A stretch of 15,675 nt of DNA, taken from Opitutia bacterium UBA7441. GTDB lineage: Bacteria; Verrucomicrobiota; Verrucomicrobiia; Opitutales; Coraliomargaritaceae. Below, piece after piece: positions 1-8,058 of this stretch. The stretch is from NCBI GenBank assembly GCA_002480015.1, contig DLQD01000118.1, forward strand, positions 1 through 15,675. Reading direction: 5' to 3'. A program made the position numbers and the translations under genes. Position 1 is the first letter of the stretch. Every line of letters starts with the position of its first letter. A model generated the notes under the pieces. That model saw nothing but the letters and a program-made list of their open reading frames with translations, had not been told where the DNA came from and did no database searches.

Positions 1-1
1 A

Positions 2-73
2 TATGTTAAAGCGGAGAAGCTCGGCATACCGATCCTCGATGAGGCAGCCTTTCGTGATCTACTGGGTGCGTAG
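2..73 (+). CDS. ligA: C-terminal end of probable NAD-dependent DNA ligase (BRCT domain end), partial
   Basis: A reading frame enters from the left edge and closes at TAG 71-73. Its 23 visible residues read VKAEKLGIPILDEAAF followed by RDLLGA. This fits the last helix of the BRCT domain at the C-terminus of bacterial LigA, where 'KAEKLG-hydrophobic-P-hydrophobic-hydrophobic-DE..F..LL' is typical. LigA seals nicks in DNA using NAD+. Only the tail is visible, so the match is by motif recognition and another BRCT-ended protein is possible. No clear terminator follows; the AT-rich inverted repeat at 112-137 is the only candidate. Confidence 0.6.
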   Translation, partial: YVKAEKLGIPILDEAAFRDLLGA

Positions 74-111
74 AAGCGACAATCTTGTGGCTCCATCTAA
101 GATTAATATTG

Positions 112-137
112 CTTATTATATTATAAAACATAATAAG
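112..137 (+). promoter_or_regulatory. AT-rich 8-bp inverted repeat just upstream of the antiporter
   Basis: CTTATTAT (112-119) and ATAATAAG (130-137) are perfect inverted repeats separated by 10 bases, ending 10 bases before the antiporter ATG at 148. The repeat lies in a strongly AT-rich stretch (about 100-147) that must also hold the promoter; TATAAA at 122-127 is a -10-like hexamer inside the loop, but no good -35 is correctly spaced. It could be an operator, a translation-blocking hairpin, or a weak terminator of the upstream gene. The symmetry is directly visible; any function is inferred. Confidence 0.3.
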
Positions 138-147
138 TTTAATTAAT

Positions 148-1764
148 ATGACTTTAGATGCACTCAACCAACTGTTACTCGACCAGCCCTTGGTCACACT
201 CTTCGCGGTGATCGCAGTGGGTTTGCTCTTGGGCAACATCACGTTCAAAGGGATCCACCTGGGCAGCTCCGGCGTGCTCTTCTCGGCTTTGCTCGCGGGG
301 CACCTCGGCTATAGCGTCCCTGGCGGCGTCGGCACGCTGGGTCTGGTGCTCTTCGTCTATTGCGTGGGCATCGGAGCAGGCGGGCGTTTTTTCGCCTCCT
401 TCGCGCGTGAGGGTGCGACGCTGGCCAAGCTGGCGCTGGTTATCGTGTCTCTGGGCGGCCTAATTACTTGGGCAGGCGCTCGCTTGCTCGAGCTACCGGC
501 CGACTTGGCGGCGGGTATTTTTGCAGGGGCACTCACAAGTACCCCTGCGCTGGCTGCGGCCACGGAGGGGCTCAAAGAGGCCGCTTCGGGCGTGAGTATC
601 GGCTACGGTATCGCCTACCCCTTTGGTGTCATCGGTGTGGTGCTCTTCGTGCAAGTCCTCCCCCGCATCTTAAAACATGATTTGGAAAAGATCGCCGCCG
701 AGCACGACGCGGGCGACGAGGCCGAAGATCGGGTGGAGAACGTATTGGTCGAATGCACCAACCAGAACCTAGTTGGCAAACGCATCGCAGAATCCGGCGT
801 AGCGAACCTCAATGCCTGCCAAGTCTCGCGGATTTTTAAAGACGGCCAACTCGTGCCGATAAGCTACGAAGACACTTTCTCCGAAGGCCTCCTTCTGCTC
901 CTCGTCGGTCGGAGCAAAGAGATCGCTATCGCGGTCGACTACATCGGTCACCGCAGTCACCGCAACGTGCTCAAGGACGTAGAAAATGAGCGCCAGCAAT
1001 TGCTCGTGACCGAGCGCAAGCTTACAGGTAAAACGCTTCGCGACATCGCCCCGCTCAAAAACTACGGTATCGTCATCACCCGGATCACCCGCCTCGGGCT
1101 GATCTTCGTGCCCAACGCCTCAACAGTGATCGAGCAAAACGACCAACTTACATCCGTCGGCCGCACGGACGACTTGAAGGCCTTCGCCAAAGCCGTCGGC
1201 CACCGGAGCAACGCGATTGATGCGACCGATCTGCTCTCGCTTTCCGCGGGACTTACACTGGGCATCATCGTCGGGCTCATCCCAATTGGCTTACCTGGCA
1301 GTACACCGATCACACTGGGTCTCGCAGGTGGCCCTCTCCTCGTCGCGCTGCTACTCGGGCACTTCGGACGGGTCGGTCGCATTGTCGGCCACATCCCCCG
1401 CCCCACACGCTTGCTTCTGCAAGAGCTTGGTCTCGTATTCTTTCTGGCCAACGCGGGTATACGCGGCGGCGGTTCACTCGCCGTAACAGTGCAGGAATAC
1501 GGCCCGATGCTGTTCGCTTTAGGTATCGCGGTTACCATCTTGCCTCTTATCGTGGCCTGGCCACTCGCACGCAAGCTCTTCAAGATTGACGCCCTACAAG
1601 CCCTCGGCGGCATCTGCGGCGGCATGACCTCGACTCCCGCACTCGGTGCCATCACTGCCAAGACGGACTCACAAGTCCCCGTCGTTAGTTACGTATCGGC
1701 TTACCCTGTCGCACTGATCGTGATGATCCTTATCGCTAAGGTGCTGATCGGGGTGCTGGGATAG
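148..1764 (+). CDS. AspT/YidE-family (AAEx) putative antiporter with two TrkA-C domains
   Basis: This 538-residue inner-membrane transporter has the typical AspT/YidE/YbjL layout. A hydrophobic half (about residues 15-180) is followed by a cytosolic centre with two RCK-C/TrkA-C regulatory domains (about 198-270 and 283-352) and a second hydrophobic half (about 365-538). The two membrane halves carry the matching duplicated motifs GALTSTPALAAA and GGMTSTPALGAI, a hallmark of the aspartate:alanine exchanger family. Members with known function exchange dicarboxylic or amino acids. The substrate here cannot be read from sequence, and many YidE/YbjL proteins are uncharacterised. The start at 148 lacks a Shine-Dalgarno sequence and sits directly after an AT-rich leader, but the first membrane segment begins shortly afterwards, so it is reasonable. 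The nearest downstream gene is typA, 287 bases away, so co-transcription is uncertain. Confidence 0.88.
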   Translation: MTLDALNQLLLDQPLVTLFAVIAVGLLLGNITFKGIHLGSSGVLFSALLAGHLGYSVPGGVGTLGLVLFVYCVGIGAGGRFFASFAREGATLAKLALVIVSLGGLITWAGARLLELPADLAAGIFAGALTSTPALAAATEGLKEAASGVSIGYGIAYPFGVIGVVLFVQVLPRILKHDLEKIAAEHDAGDEAEDRVENVLVECTNQNLVGKRIAESGVANLNACQVSRIFKDGQLVPISYEDTFSEGLLLLLVGRSKEIAIAVDYIGHRSHRNVLKDVENERQQLLVTERKLTGKTLRDIAPLKNYGIVITRITRLGLIFVPNASTVIEQNDQLTSVGRTDDLKAFAKAVGHRSNAIDATDLLSLSAGLTLGIIVGLIPIGLPGSTPITLGLAGGPLLVALLLGHFGRVGRIVGHIPRPTRLLLQELGLVFFLANAGIRGGGSLAVTVQEYGPMLFALGIAVTILPLIVAWPLARKLFKIDALQALGGICGGMTSTPALGAITAKTDSQVPVVSYVSAYPVALIVMILIAKVLIGVLG

Positions 1765-1974
1765 CGCGCTGCTCAAGGTAGCTCCTGCCGCAAAAGCCAA
1801 TAAGCAGGCGTAAGAAAATTTTACTGAAGTGGTCGGGTATCTTCCCGCTCGGCTGGATCGACTCGAATCATCGTTTCCAAACTTCCAGTATGCGGGACGC
1901 CAAGCCAAGCTCTCCAACTTACCACATGGCATAATCGCCTATTTCCATTGACTTCGTAGGAAGGACTGACACTT
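1765..1974. other. Non-coding spacer after the antiporter
   Basis: About 210 bases with no supported gene. TTGACT at 1948-1953 could be a -35 element for the typA leader, but the best-spaced -10 candidate (around 1971-1976, ACTTAT) is poor. If that promoter is used, transcription would begin at about the start of the leader ORF and spoil its translation. No tRNA, repeat or strong hairpin was seen. Confidence 0.3.
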
Positions 1975-2051
1975 ATGCCGCCCTTCAACTACCACCCCGC
2001 CGGACTCTTCGCGGCGGGTTTTCTATTTAAAGGACACCGCACACTCACGTC

Positions 2052-2055
<4 letters not shown>
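1975..2055 (+). CDS. Putative 26-codon leader peptide translationally coupled to typA
   Basis: ATG at 1975 follows an AGGAAGGA-like purine run (about 1959-1964) at a fair ribosome-binding distance. The ORF runs 26 codons (MPPFNYHPAG, LFAAGFLFKG, HRTLTS) to TGA at 2053-2055. The stop overlaps the typA ATG (2052-2054) as ATGA, the classic coupling arrangement. typA itself has only AAAGGA at 2029-2034, 17 bases upstream and rather far. A GC-rich hairpin with a T tract (1996-2022) lies inside the ORF, so ribosome movement could melt or permit it. The geometry is seen; the leader-peptide role is inferred. The peptide resembles no family I know, and the hairpin could simply be an ordinary terminator that happens to be open. 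Confidence 0.4.
1996..2022 (+). terminator. Terminator-like hairpin in the typA leader
   Basis: CCCGCCG (1996-2002) and CGGCGGG (2012-2018) form a perfect 7-bp GC stem with a 9-nt loop, followed directly by TTTT and then CTATTT. This is an intrinsic-terminator shape. It lies 30 bases before the typA start and 232 bases after the antiporter stop, inside the short leader ORF. It may end antiporter transcription or attenuate typA. Confidence 0.6.
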
Positions 2056-3887
<1,832 letters not shown>

Positions 3888-4172
3888 GGCACCGCTTACG
3901 AAGTGGCGGTCAATAGTAGTTGGGTTGGCTCTGCCGCCCGACCGCATACACAAGTTCGTGCCGTTCACACAGTTGCGTCCCAAAAGCGCTTACGGCTTCA
4001 CACGTTGTGAGCCGAAGGTTTCACTCTGCGGGGCGACGAGCCGACCCCGCTACTTGTGTGCTCAAGACTAACGGCCGGCAGATAGAATCCACCGACTACT
4101 TTTCACGGTATTCGCGGTAATAGTAAGCCAGAGCTACCATCCGGCAGCTAAAGCAGCCGATCCGTGTTTCAC
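3888..4172. other. Hairpin-rich spacer between convergent typA and purH
   Basis: 285 bases with no supported protein gene. Several dyads are visible: ACCGC/GCGGT near 3892-3911; the strong bulged hairpin at 3993-4014; GCGGGG (4028-4033) with CCCCGC (4045-4050); and CGGC/GCCG at 4142-4159, just past the purH stop. None is followed by a long T tract, but the stretch sits where two convergent transcripts must end. I could not match it to RNase P RNA, SRP RNA, tmRNA or a tRNA. A structured small RNA is possible but not supported by a motif. Confidence 0.35.
3993..4014. terminator. Bulged 9-bp hairpin, possible bidirectional terminator
   Basis: CGGCT-T-CACA and TGTGAGCCG pair over 9 bp with one bulged T and a 3-nt loop. 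The stem lies about 105 bases past the typA stop and 160 past the purH stop. T-rich bases follow weakly on both sides (TTT on +, TTTT some bases on in -). This is consistent with termination of convergent genes, but a proper U tract is missing. Confidence 0.35.
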
Positions 4173-5732
4173 CTAGTGCTTGAAGTGGCGCTTGCCGGTA
4201 AAGACCATGACCATGTCGCGCTCGTCGGCAGCAGCGATGACTTCGTCGTCGCGAACGGAGCCGCCGGGTTGGATGGCGGCGACGGCACCGGCTTCAGCCG
4301 CGGCGATGAGACCATCGGCGAAGGGGAAGAACGCATCTGAAGCGACGATCGAGCCATCGAGCGGCAGCCCAGCTTCACCGGCTTTCCAAACGGCGATCTT
4401 AGAGCTGTCAACGCGGGACATCTGGCCCGCACCCACCCCGAGAGTGCGCTCGCAACCGGCATAGACGATGGCGTTGGATTTGACATGTTTGACCACGTTC
4501 CAACCGAAAATCATAGCACGCATCTCTTCAGGAGTCGGCTGGCGCTTGGAAACAATTTTCCAGTCACTCGGGCGATCAGGCATGGTGTCGCGGTCTTGCA
4601 TGAGCACACCGCCGACAACGGAGCGTATCTCCTGTAAGGAATCCGCGGGCAGGCTGCCTTTAACTGTGATCAGGCGGAGATTCTTTTTCTTGGCAAAGAT
4701 CGCGCGCGCCGCGTCGGTGAAGTCTGGCGCTATGATCACTTCGCAGAAGATCTGGCTAATAATTTCGGCGAGATCCGCGTCCATCGTTTGGTTGACCACG
4801 ATGATACCGCCGAAAGGTGCCTGTTTATCGGTCTCAAAGGCTTGCTCCCAGGCCTCCACGAGTGTCTCGGCGGAAGCGACGCCACAAGGGTTGGTGTGCT
4901 TGAGGATGGCGACAGTGGGCTTTTGAAATTCACCAATCAAATAAGTGGCTGCCGTAATATCGATGATATTGTTAAAGCTGAGTTCCTTGCCCTGGAGTTG
5001 CTCGAAGCAATCGAAGAAGCTGCCGTAGAGCGCGGCTTTCTGGTGCGGGTTCTCGCCGTAGCGGAGGCTCTGCACTTGAGGCATTTGGATATCGAGCTGC
5101 GAGGGGATACCGGAAATATCACCCAGATCCGGTGCGTCGGCTTGGTCGGCAACTTGGCCTTTCAGGTAGGCGGCGATGGCACCGTCGTAGGCCGAGGTGC
5201 GTTGGAAAACTTTGAGCGCCAGCTTGCGGCGGAGCTTGGCCAGCGCAGCCTCGTCGCCCATCGCCGCGAGCACACGATCATAGTCGGCGGCATCCACCAC
5301 GACAGAGACGGAAGCATGGTTCTTTGCCGCGGAGCGGAGCATGGAAGGTCCGCCAATGTCGATATTTTCGATGGCCAGCTCGAAGGTAACGTCAGGCTTG
5401 GCGACGGTTTCTTCGAACGGATAGAGGTTGACCACGACGAGGTCGATCATGTCGATGCCGTGCTCGGCGGCAGCTGCCATGTGTTCCTCTTTATCACGGC
5501 GGGCAAGAAGGCCTCCGTGGATCTTCGGGTGGAGGGTCTTGACGCGGCCTTCCATCATTTCGGGGAAGCCGGTGTAGTCGCTCACCTCAGTCACAGGAAT
5601 GCCCTCTTTCTCGAGGAGCTTAGCAGTGCCGCCGGTCGAAAGAAGGCGGTAGCCATGTTGTTCGACCAAAGCTTTGGCGAAGGGCACGAGGCCGGATTTA
5701 TCACTGACGGAGAGAAGCGCTGTCTTTTGCAT
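4173..5732 (-). CDS. purH: Bifunctional AICAR formyltransferase / IMP cyclohydrolase
   Basis: This 519-residue protein carries out the last two steps of purine synthesis, formylating AICAR with 10-formyl-tetrahydrofolate and closing the ring to IMP. The N-terminal MGS-like cyclohydrolase domain (about 1-150) shows [20 protein letters not shown] and [18 protein letters not shown]. The formyltransferase domain (about 150-519) shows [13 protein letters not shown], the catalytic KHTNPCG segment (near residue 277), APFGGI, and the usual tail [15 protein letters not shown] and [10 protein letters not shown]. Length and ending match the family. The ATG at 5732 gives the standard opening; no Shine-Dalgarno sequence is seen. 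It stands alone, with the transposase gene upstream on the same strand at 199 bases. No PurR or riboswitch motif was recognised. Confidence 0.97.
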   Translation of the reverse strand: MQKTALLSVSDKSGLVPFAKALVEQHGYRLLSTGGTAKLLEKEGIPVTEVSDYTGFPEMMEGRVKTLHPKIHGGLLARRDKEEHMAAAAEHGIDMIDLVVVNLYPFEETVAKPDVTFELAIENIDIGGPSMLRSAAKNHASVSVVVDAADYDRVLAAMGDEAALAKLRRKLALKVFQRTSAYDGAIAAYLKGQVADQADAPDLGDISGIPSQLDIQMPQVQSLRYGENPHQKAALYGSFFDCFEQLQGKELSFNNIIDITAATYLIGEFQKPTVAILKHTNPCGVASAETLVEAWEQAFETDKQAPFGGIIVVNQTMDADLAEIISQIFCEVIIAPDFTDAARAIFAKKKNLRLITVKGSLPADSLQEIRSVVGGVLMQDRDTMPDRPSDWKIVSKRQPTPEEMRAMIFGWNVVKHVKSNAIVYAGCERTLGVGAGQMSRVDSSKIAVWKAGEAGLPLDGSIVASDAFFPFADGLIAAAEAGAVAAIQPGGSVRDDEVIAAADERDMVMVFTGKRHFKH

Positions 5733-5931
5733 AGTTTGAATGGTACGAATAGATAGAGAAACAAAAATTGCAATTAAAGTAACCCAATAGCATACGCCAA
5801 GCGTTTAAGAGGCAAAATTGAGAACAACTTATCATCCGAATATGCTGAAAAGCATTGCAGGCACGCGTAACCATCACAGCCAAGTGTTTGATCAAAGCAG
5901 TGCCTCAAACGCATGGCGCCGAACATTCAAC
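5733..5931. other. Spacer between the transposase gene and purH (purH leader)
   Basis: This holds the purH upstream region on the minus strand. A weak promoter candidate reads TTGCCT, 17 bases, then TGCTAT (about 5787-5815). A small dyad ATGCT-GAAA-AGCAT lies at about 5841-5854. No guanine/PreQ or other purine riboswitch core was recognised. An ORF crossing this region on the plus strand (5818-6081) is antisense to the transposase and is not accepted. Confidence 0.25.
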
Positions 5932-6924
5932 CTAAGTAAACACGCTTCGCCGCAAGCTCTGTATGACCACAAGATCGCCCCAGTCGCCTCCTACCAAGGG
6001 ATTGACCTTGGGCGGGCGTTTACGCCCTCTTTCCCGCTGCCAGGCGCCAGTGAAGCCCCGGACGAACTCGGCGGATCCTAGGATCGCCCCGTCACTGAAG
6101 TAGCGCACCCGGCAGCGCAGCAGCGTTGCCCGCGGTAACGCGCCGTCCTCCCGCTCCAGCACTTCAAGCGCCTTATCGCGTCCAATAACCGTTGCCTTGC
6201 CCCCGCTAGTAGCGGAAGCACCTTTGCCGAAAAGCAACAAGCGATGCGCCCGCAAAGGACCTCTGGGATCTGGATCATGGTCCGCCCAAATACGCTTCAA
6301 CCCACGGACCGCCGACGATGCACCCGCCACCGCTTCCGCATAGCCACAAAAACGGTAATCCTTCGGATCTTCGACCAGGCCTGCACGAACAGAGTTCAGG
6401 TCGATGTAGGCGGCCATCGTCTGCAAAGGGTTCCCCGAGCCTTCCACCAGCACCGACTTAAAGCGGTCCGCCCATAAGGTGCCGTAGCGCTTATGGTTAC
6501 GGTTATACCACACCGAGAAGCGCTGCTTCACCGCCTTCATGTATTCGGAAACGTCCCCCATACGGGCAATTAGCTTACGACGGAACACCACCGCCTCTTC
6601 TGTATCCGATTCCAATTGGCTAGCCAGCACCTTGGCGGACTCGGTCTGATACCTTGTCGGCTTTGGGTAAAGCACCCGAAAACGCCTCAGTAGCTCCCTG
6701 TCGTCCACATCCTGCCGCTCCGGGACACGAAGCAAGACATGGAAGTGGTTCGACATCACGCAATAAGTCAGCACCTCCACACCGCTAAAGTCCGCCACCT
6801 GCCAGATCATCTTACGCAGCATCTCCTTCTCCCGATCGCCAAAGAGCATCTCTCCGTTCACTACACGGGTCATACAGTGGTAGACCGCATCCGCGCCATG
6901 AACCTTTGTCCGTCGAACCTTCAT
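5932..6924 (-). CDS. REP-associated tyrosine transposase (RAYT, Y1_Tnp/IS200-like)
   Basis: This protein of about 330 residues belongs to the Y1 HUH single-strand nucleases related to IS200/IS605 TnpA. The opening segment (AVYHCMTRVVNGEMLF) and the metal-binding HUH motif in MSNHFHVLL (His60, His62) are clear. They are followed by YMKAVKQRFSVWYN (Tyr140 is the likely nucleophile), RYGTLWADRFKSVL and YIDLNSVRAGLVEDPKDYRFCGYAEA. A long C-terminal extension ending near DWGDLVVIQSL is characteristic of versions I associate with Opitutia. RAYTs are usually single-copy domesticated enzymes acting on palindromic REP sequences and have no inverted-repeat ends of their own; none are seen here. The start chosen is ATG at 6924, matching the MK-R/R opening of relatives; GTG at 6945 is in frame and would add seven residues. 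No classic REP array flanks the gene. Confidence 0.9.
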   Translation of the reverse strand: MKVRRTKVHGADAVYHCMTRVVNGEMLFGDREKEMLRKMIWQVADFSGVEVLTYCVMSNHFHVLLRVPERQDVDDRELLRRFRVLYPKPTRYQTESAKVLASQLESDTEEAVVFRRKLIARMGDVSEYMKAVKQRFSVWYNRNHKRYGTLWADRFKSVLVEGSGNPLQTMAAYIDLNSVRAGLVEDPKDYRFCGYAEAVAGASSAVRGLKRIWADHDPDPRGPLRAHRLLLFGKGASATSGGKATVIGRDKALEVLEREDGALPRATLLRCRVRYFSDGAILGSAEFVRGFTGAWQRERGRKRPPKVNPLVGGDWGDLVVIQSLRRSVFT

Positions 6925-7072
6925 TGCATACCCAATCTGAGACACGCACAGAGCAAGTCAACACATTTCTTATAGCCTGGTTATTAATTTAGGACTACCT
7001 CGTCGCAGGAAAGCTCGCCATCAAAGGAATCGAATAATCAGACTTGAACCACTAAAAATAGCGAAGAACCTG

Positions 7073-7894
7073 CTAGCAACTGACGGCCAAACGGGCGATC
7101 AATAGGATACAAATAAGGAGCGAGACTAGAAAGGCACCGACGCGGAGGTCCATCGATGCGAAAATCAAACTGTAGCCAAATAAGGCCAGGCAGGCCATGA
7201 TAGCGAGTACAGGAATCCAATCACTGTGCCAGCGGCGTATTTGGGCTGCGCGATAAACGGAGAGAACAAAAGGGGCTGCTCCAAGCAGAAGGGTGAATAT
7301 GAGGCAGGTCAGACTAAGCAGGTTCAGGAGCGAAGACTCCCCCATGTAGTGCGCGTAACTAACCAGTAAGAGCGCGTTTCCTGTGAAAACGGCGCAAAGT
7401 ATGAGTCGCAAAGCAAGCGGCGAAAGCCGCGGCTCACCTTGCACCCGAAACGGCTCGGTGTCGATGCGGTAACCGAAGCGGGAAATTTCGGCCACAAAAT
7501 TAGGCAACTCGAACTCGGCCCTGAGCCAACACAAGCGTACAGTGCGTGCAGTGAGGCTGGTGCGGACTTCGAGCAAGCCAGGCTGGTTGGAAGCAAAGCG
7601 TTCAATAAGCCAGACACAGCCCATACAAGACATTCCTTCGACCTTAAAGACCGCTTGCGTGGGTGCGCCCCATTCTTCGACTTCAGTTTGGACGCGGCGG
7701 AAGACTTCGAGATTCACATCAGCGAGAGCGCGATCTTTGAGTGGTTGCGCGGAACGGTCCTGCTTGCGATAGTAGTCACCTAGCCCCTCACTTTGAATCA
7801 GAGAGTATACTTGCCGACAGCCGGCGCAGCAAAATCCATCCACCCCGGAATCTTGGGTATAGGGCGTAGCGCAATGTCGGCAGAATCGATTCAT
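7073..7894 (-). CDS. CcoI/FixI-like protein with metal-binding domains and four membrane segments but no ATPase domains
   Basis: 273 residues matching the N-terminal third of the copper P-type ATPase CcoI/FixI used in cbb3 oxidase assembly. A cysteine-rich metal-binding domain carries C5xxC8 and C22-C23xxC26 followed by QVYSLI. An HMA ferredoxin-like domain has GMSCMGC (Cys90, Cys93). Four hydrophobic segments lie at about 160-185, 190-215, 226-248 and 252-273. The protein ends where full-length CcoI would continue to the actuator domain. The TGE loop, the CPC membrane motif, the DKTGT phosphorylation site and the ATP-binding domain are all missing. No remaining ATPase fragment is visible in any frame before the transposase gene, whose start lies 127-149 bases downstream. 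It may be a truncated relic or a shortened metal-binding membrane protein; it cannot pump alone. A hairpin CCAGCT/AGCTGG (7940-7957) lies in its leader, and a 12-bp palindrome TTCATCGATGAA (7890-7901) overlaps its start codon. Confidence 0.75.
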   Translation of the reverse strand: MNRFCRHCATPYTQDSGVDGFCCAGCRQVYSLIQSEGLGDYYRKQDRSAQPLKDRALADVNLEVFRRVQTEVEEWGAPTQAVFKVEGMSCMGCVWLIERFASNQPGLLEVRTSLTARTVRLCWLRAEFELPNFVAEISRFGYRIDTEPFRVQGEPRLSPLALRLILCAVFTGNALLLVSYAHYMGESSLLNLLSLTCLIFTLLLGAAPFVLSVYRAAQIRRWHSDWIPVLAIMACLALFGYSLIFASMDLRVGAFLVSLLICILLIARLAVSC

Positions 7895-7969
7895 CGATGA
7901 AAGTCATTTAAATTAAGTGTAATCCTACCACCGCTATAGCCAGCTATTCAAAGCTGGTTTCAACTTCCT

Positions 7970-8030
7970 AAAAAAACCTTCGCCCGCTCAACGAAAATTA
8001 ATCGCTTCGCGTAAGAGGTTGAGCGGGGCG
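7970..8030 (-). terminator. Strong intrinsic terminator of the E1-E2 fusion gene
   Basis: Read on the minus strand, CGCCCCGCTCAAC (8030-8018) pairs with GTTGAGCGGGCG (7992-7981) as a 12-bp stem with one bulged base. A 25-nt loop contains its own small CGC/GCG dyad. AAGG and then a run of seven T (7976-7970) follow. It starts 28 bases past the dehydrogenase stop, and ends transcription before the CcoI-like gene, so those two genes are not one operon. Confidence 0.85.
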
Positions 8031-8058
8031 ATGAGCGCACGCTGGAGTTAAAAGTGCT

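Noticed and set aside
4095..4136. Tiny minus-strand ORF MVALAYYYREYREK just past purH
   Set aside because: Only 14 codons, with no convincing ribosome site or known relative; cannot be told from chance.
4788..5756. 322-residue plus-strand ORF opposite purH
   Set aside because: It is the antisense shadow of the well-conserved purH frame; no independent start signals or recognisable domains.
5818..6081. 87-residue plus-strand ORF overlapping the transposase end
   Set aside because: Most of it is antisense to the conserved RAYT C-terminus, and its protein has no family-like features.
7035..7060. GGTTCAAGTC on the minus strand resembling a tRNA T arm
   Set aside because: No pairing T stem, acceptor stem or anticodon arm around it.
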